Assembly: GCA_024235795.1 (NCBI GenBank)
Contig: JACKLR010000003.1
Span: 558,001-622,000 of the forward strand
DNA from: Burkholderiales bacterium
Lineage (GTDB): Bacteria > Pseudomonadota > Gammaproteobacteria > Burkholderiales > Nitrosomonadaceae
Direction of reading: 5' to 3'
DNA length: 64,000 bases
Shown piece by piece: positions 63,790 through 64,000 of this stretch. A model generated the notes under the pieces. It searched no databases. It was not told the origin of the DNA and saw only the letters and a list, made by a program, of their open reading frames with translations. Within the stretch, counting starts at the first letter, position 1. Every line of letters begins with the position of its first letter. Made by a program: the position numbers and the translations under genes.

Positions 63790-64000
63790 CTACAGGCGCG
63801 CTTCATGTTTCATTACTTCTTCTATGTTTACGCCAACTTCTGATTCACCACTGAACACTGTACCCAATTTATTGTTTTTCATGCTCTCCAAATTAGTCGT
63901 ATACACAACGGGCGAGAGCGGAAAATATTTAACCTCAGTGACCAGCTCGGCCGCATTTTCCATGAAAAATTTAACAAAATCCTGTATTTCTGGCTTACTA
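63790..64000 (-). CDS. pstS: PstS-like phosphate-binding protein, C-terminal end (partial)
   Basis: The frame runs from the window edge to a TAG at 63790-63792. The visible residues include KPEIQDFVKFFMENAAELVTEVKYFPLSPVVYTTNLE, which matches the C-terminal helical end of PstS-type phosphate-binding proteins (...EFV.FYLEN..ELVEEVGYVPL). It would be the periplasmic partner of PstCAB, whose genes lie 6 kb downstream on the same strand beyond the hao cluster. The N-terminus and signal peptide lie outside the window. The end is acidic (GESEVGVNIEEVMKHEARL), longer than in E. coli PstS. Confidence 0.75.
   Translation of the reverse strand, partial: SKPEIQDFVKFFMENAAELVTEVKYFPLSPVVYTTNLESMKNNKLGTVFSGESEVGVNIEEVMKHEARL

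Overview
The window looks like chromosome of an ammonia-oxidising betaproteobacterium of the Nitrosomonas type. The deciding evidence is the cluster at 58035-62316 on the minus strand: an octahaem hydroxylamine dehydrogenase (haoA), haoB, tetrahaem cytochrome c554 (cycA) and a NapC/NirT-type tetrahaem cytochrome cM552 (cycB). A complete 14-subunit NADH:quinone oxidoreductase operon lies close by. In such lithoautotrophs complex I is generally thought to run in reverse to make NADH.

Layout. 1-500: end of a Phd-type antitoxin and a VapC-type toxin. 673-1770: a small anchored protein of unknown function and a YajD-like HNH protein. 1948-3893: a TolQ/ExbB-TolR/ExbD pair plus a proline-rich TonB-like protein. 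4352-6816: a DUF2059-like anchored protein and a TIR-FGE-sulfatase fusion. 6989-12292 (minus): an export operon made of an ABC ATPase, a large FtsX-type permease, a lycopene-cyclase-domain membrane protein and an HlyD-like adaptor. 12599-21855: glycogen and sugar-phosphate metabolism, with glgB divergent from glgC, two different GH57 enzymes, and pgi. 21955-29368 (minus): a type I restriction-modification locus, hsdM-hsdS-HEPN-like gene-antitoxin-toxin-hsdR. 29577-38624: housekeeping genes (arfB, lnt, lysS, xerD, ogt, htpG) plus an unusual LpxK-like/Trm112 fusion whose kinase motifs are degraded.

38831-53504 (minus): nuoA to nuoN in canonical order, followed upstream by tRNA-Leu(GAG), secG and tpiA. 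55092-57770: pstC-pstA-pstB. The hao cluster, and upstream of it a histidine-rich membrane-anchored protein, come next. The right edge holds the 3' end of a pstS-like gene on the same strand, so the hydroxylamine-oxidation genes sit between pstS and pstCAB.

How the parts fit. HaoA oxidises hydroxylamine and passes electrons to c554 and then to the quinone-linked cM552. Part of that flow feeds complex I running in reverse. Stored carbon is handled by GlgC/GlgB and remobilised by the GH57 enzymes and Pgi. The type I locus with its embedded TA and HEPN genes is the clearest defence region. No insertion sequence, prophage, CRISPR array or rRNA was recognised. The observations most worth a second look are the LpxK-like pseudoenzyme fused to Trm112, the lycopene-cyclase-like protein inside an export operon, the poly-aspartate tails on both cytochromes, the His-rich protein next to hao, and the HEPN/TA genes inside the restriction locus.
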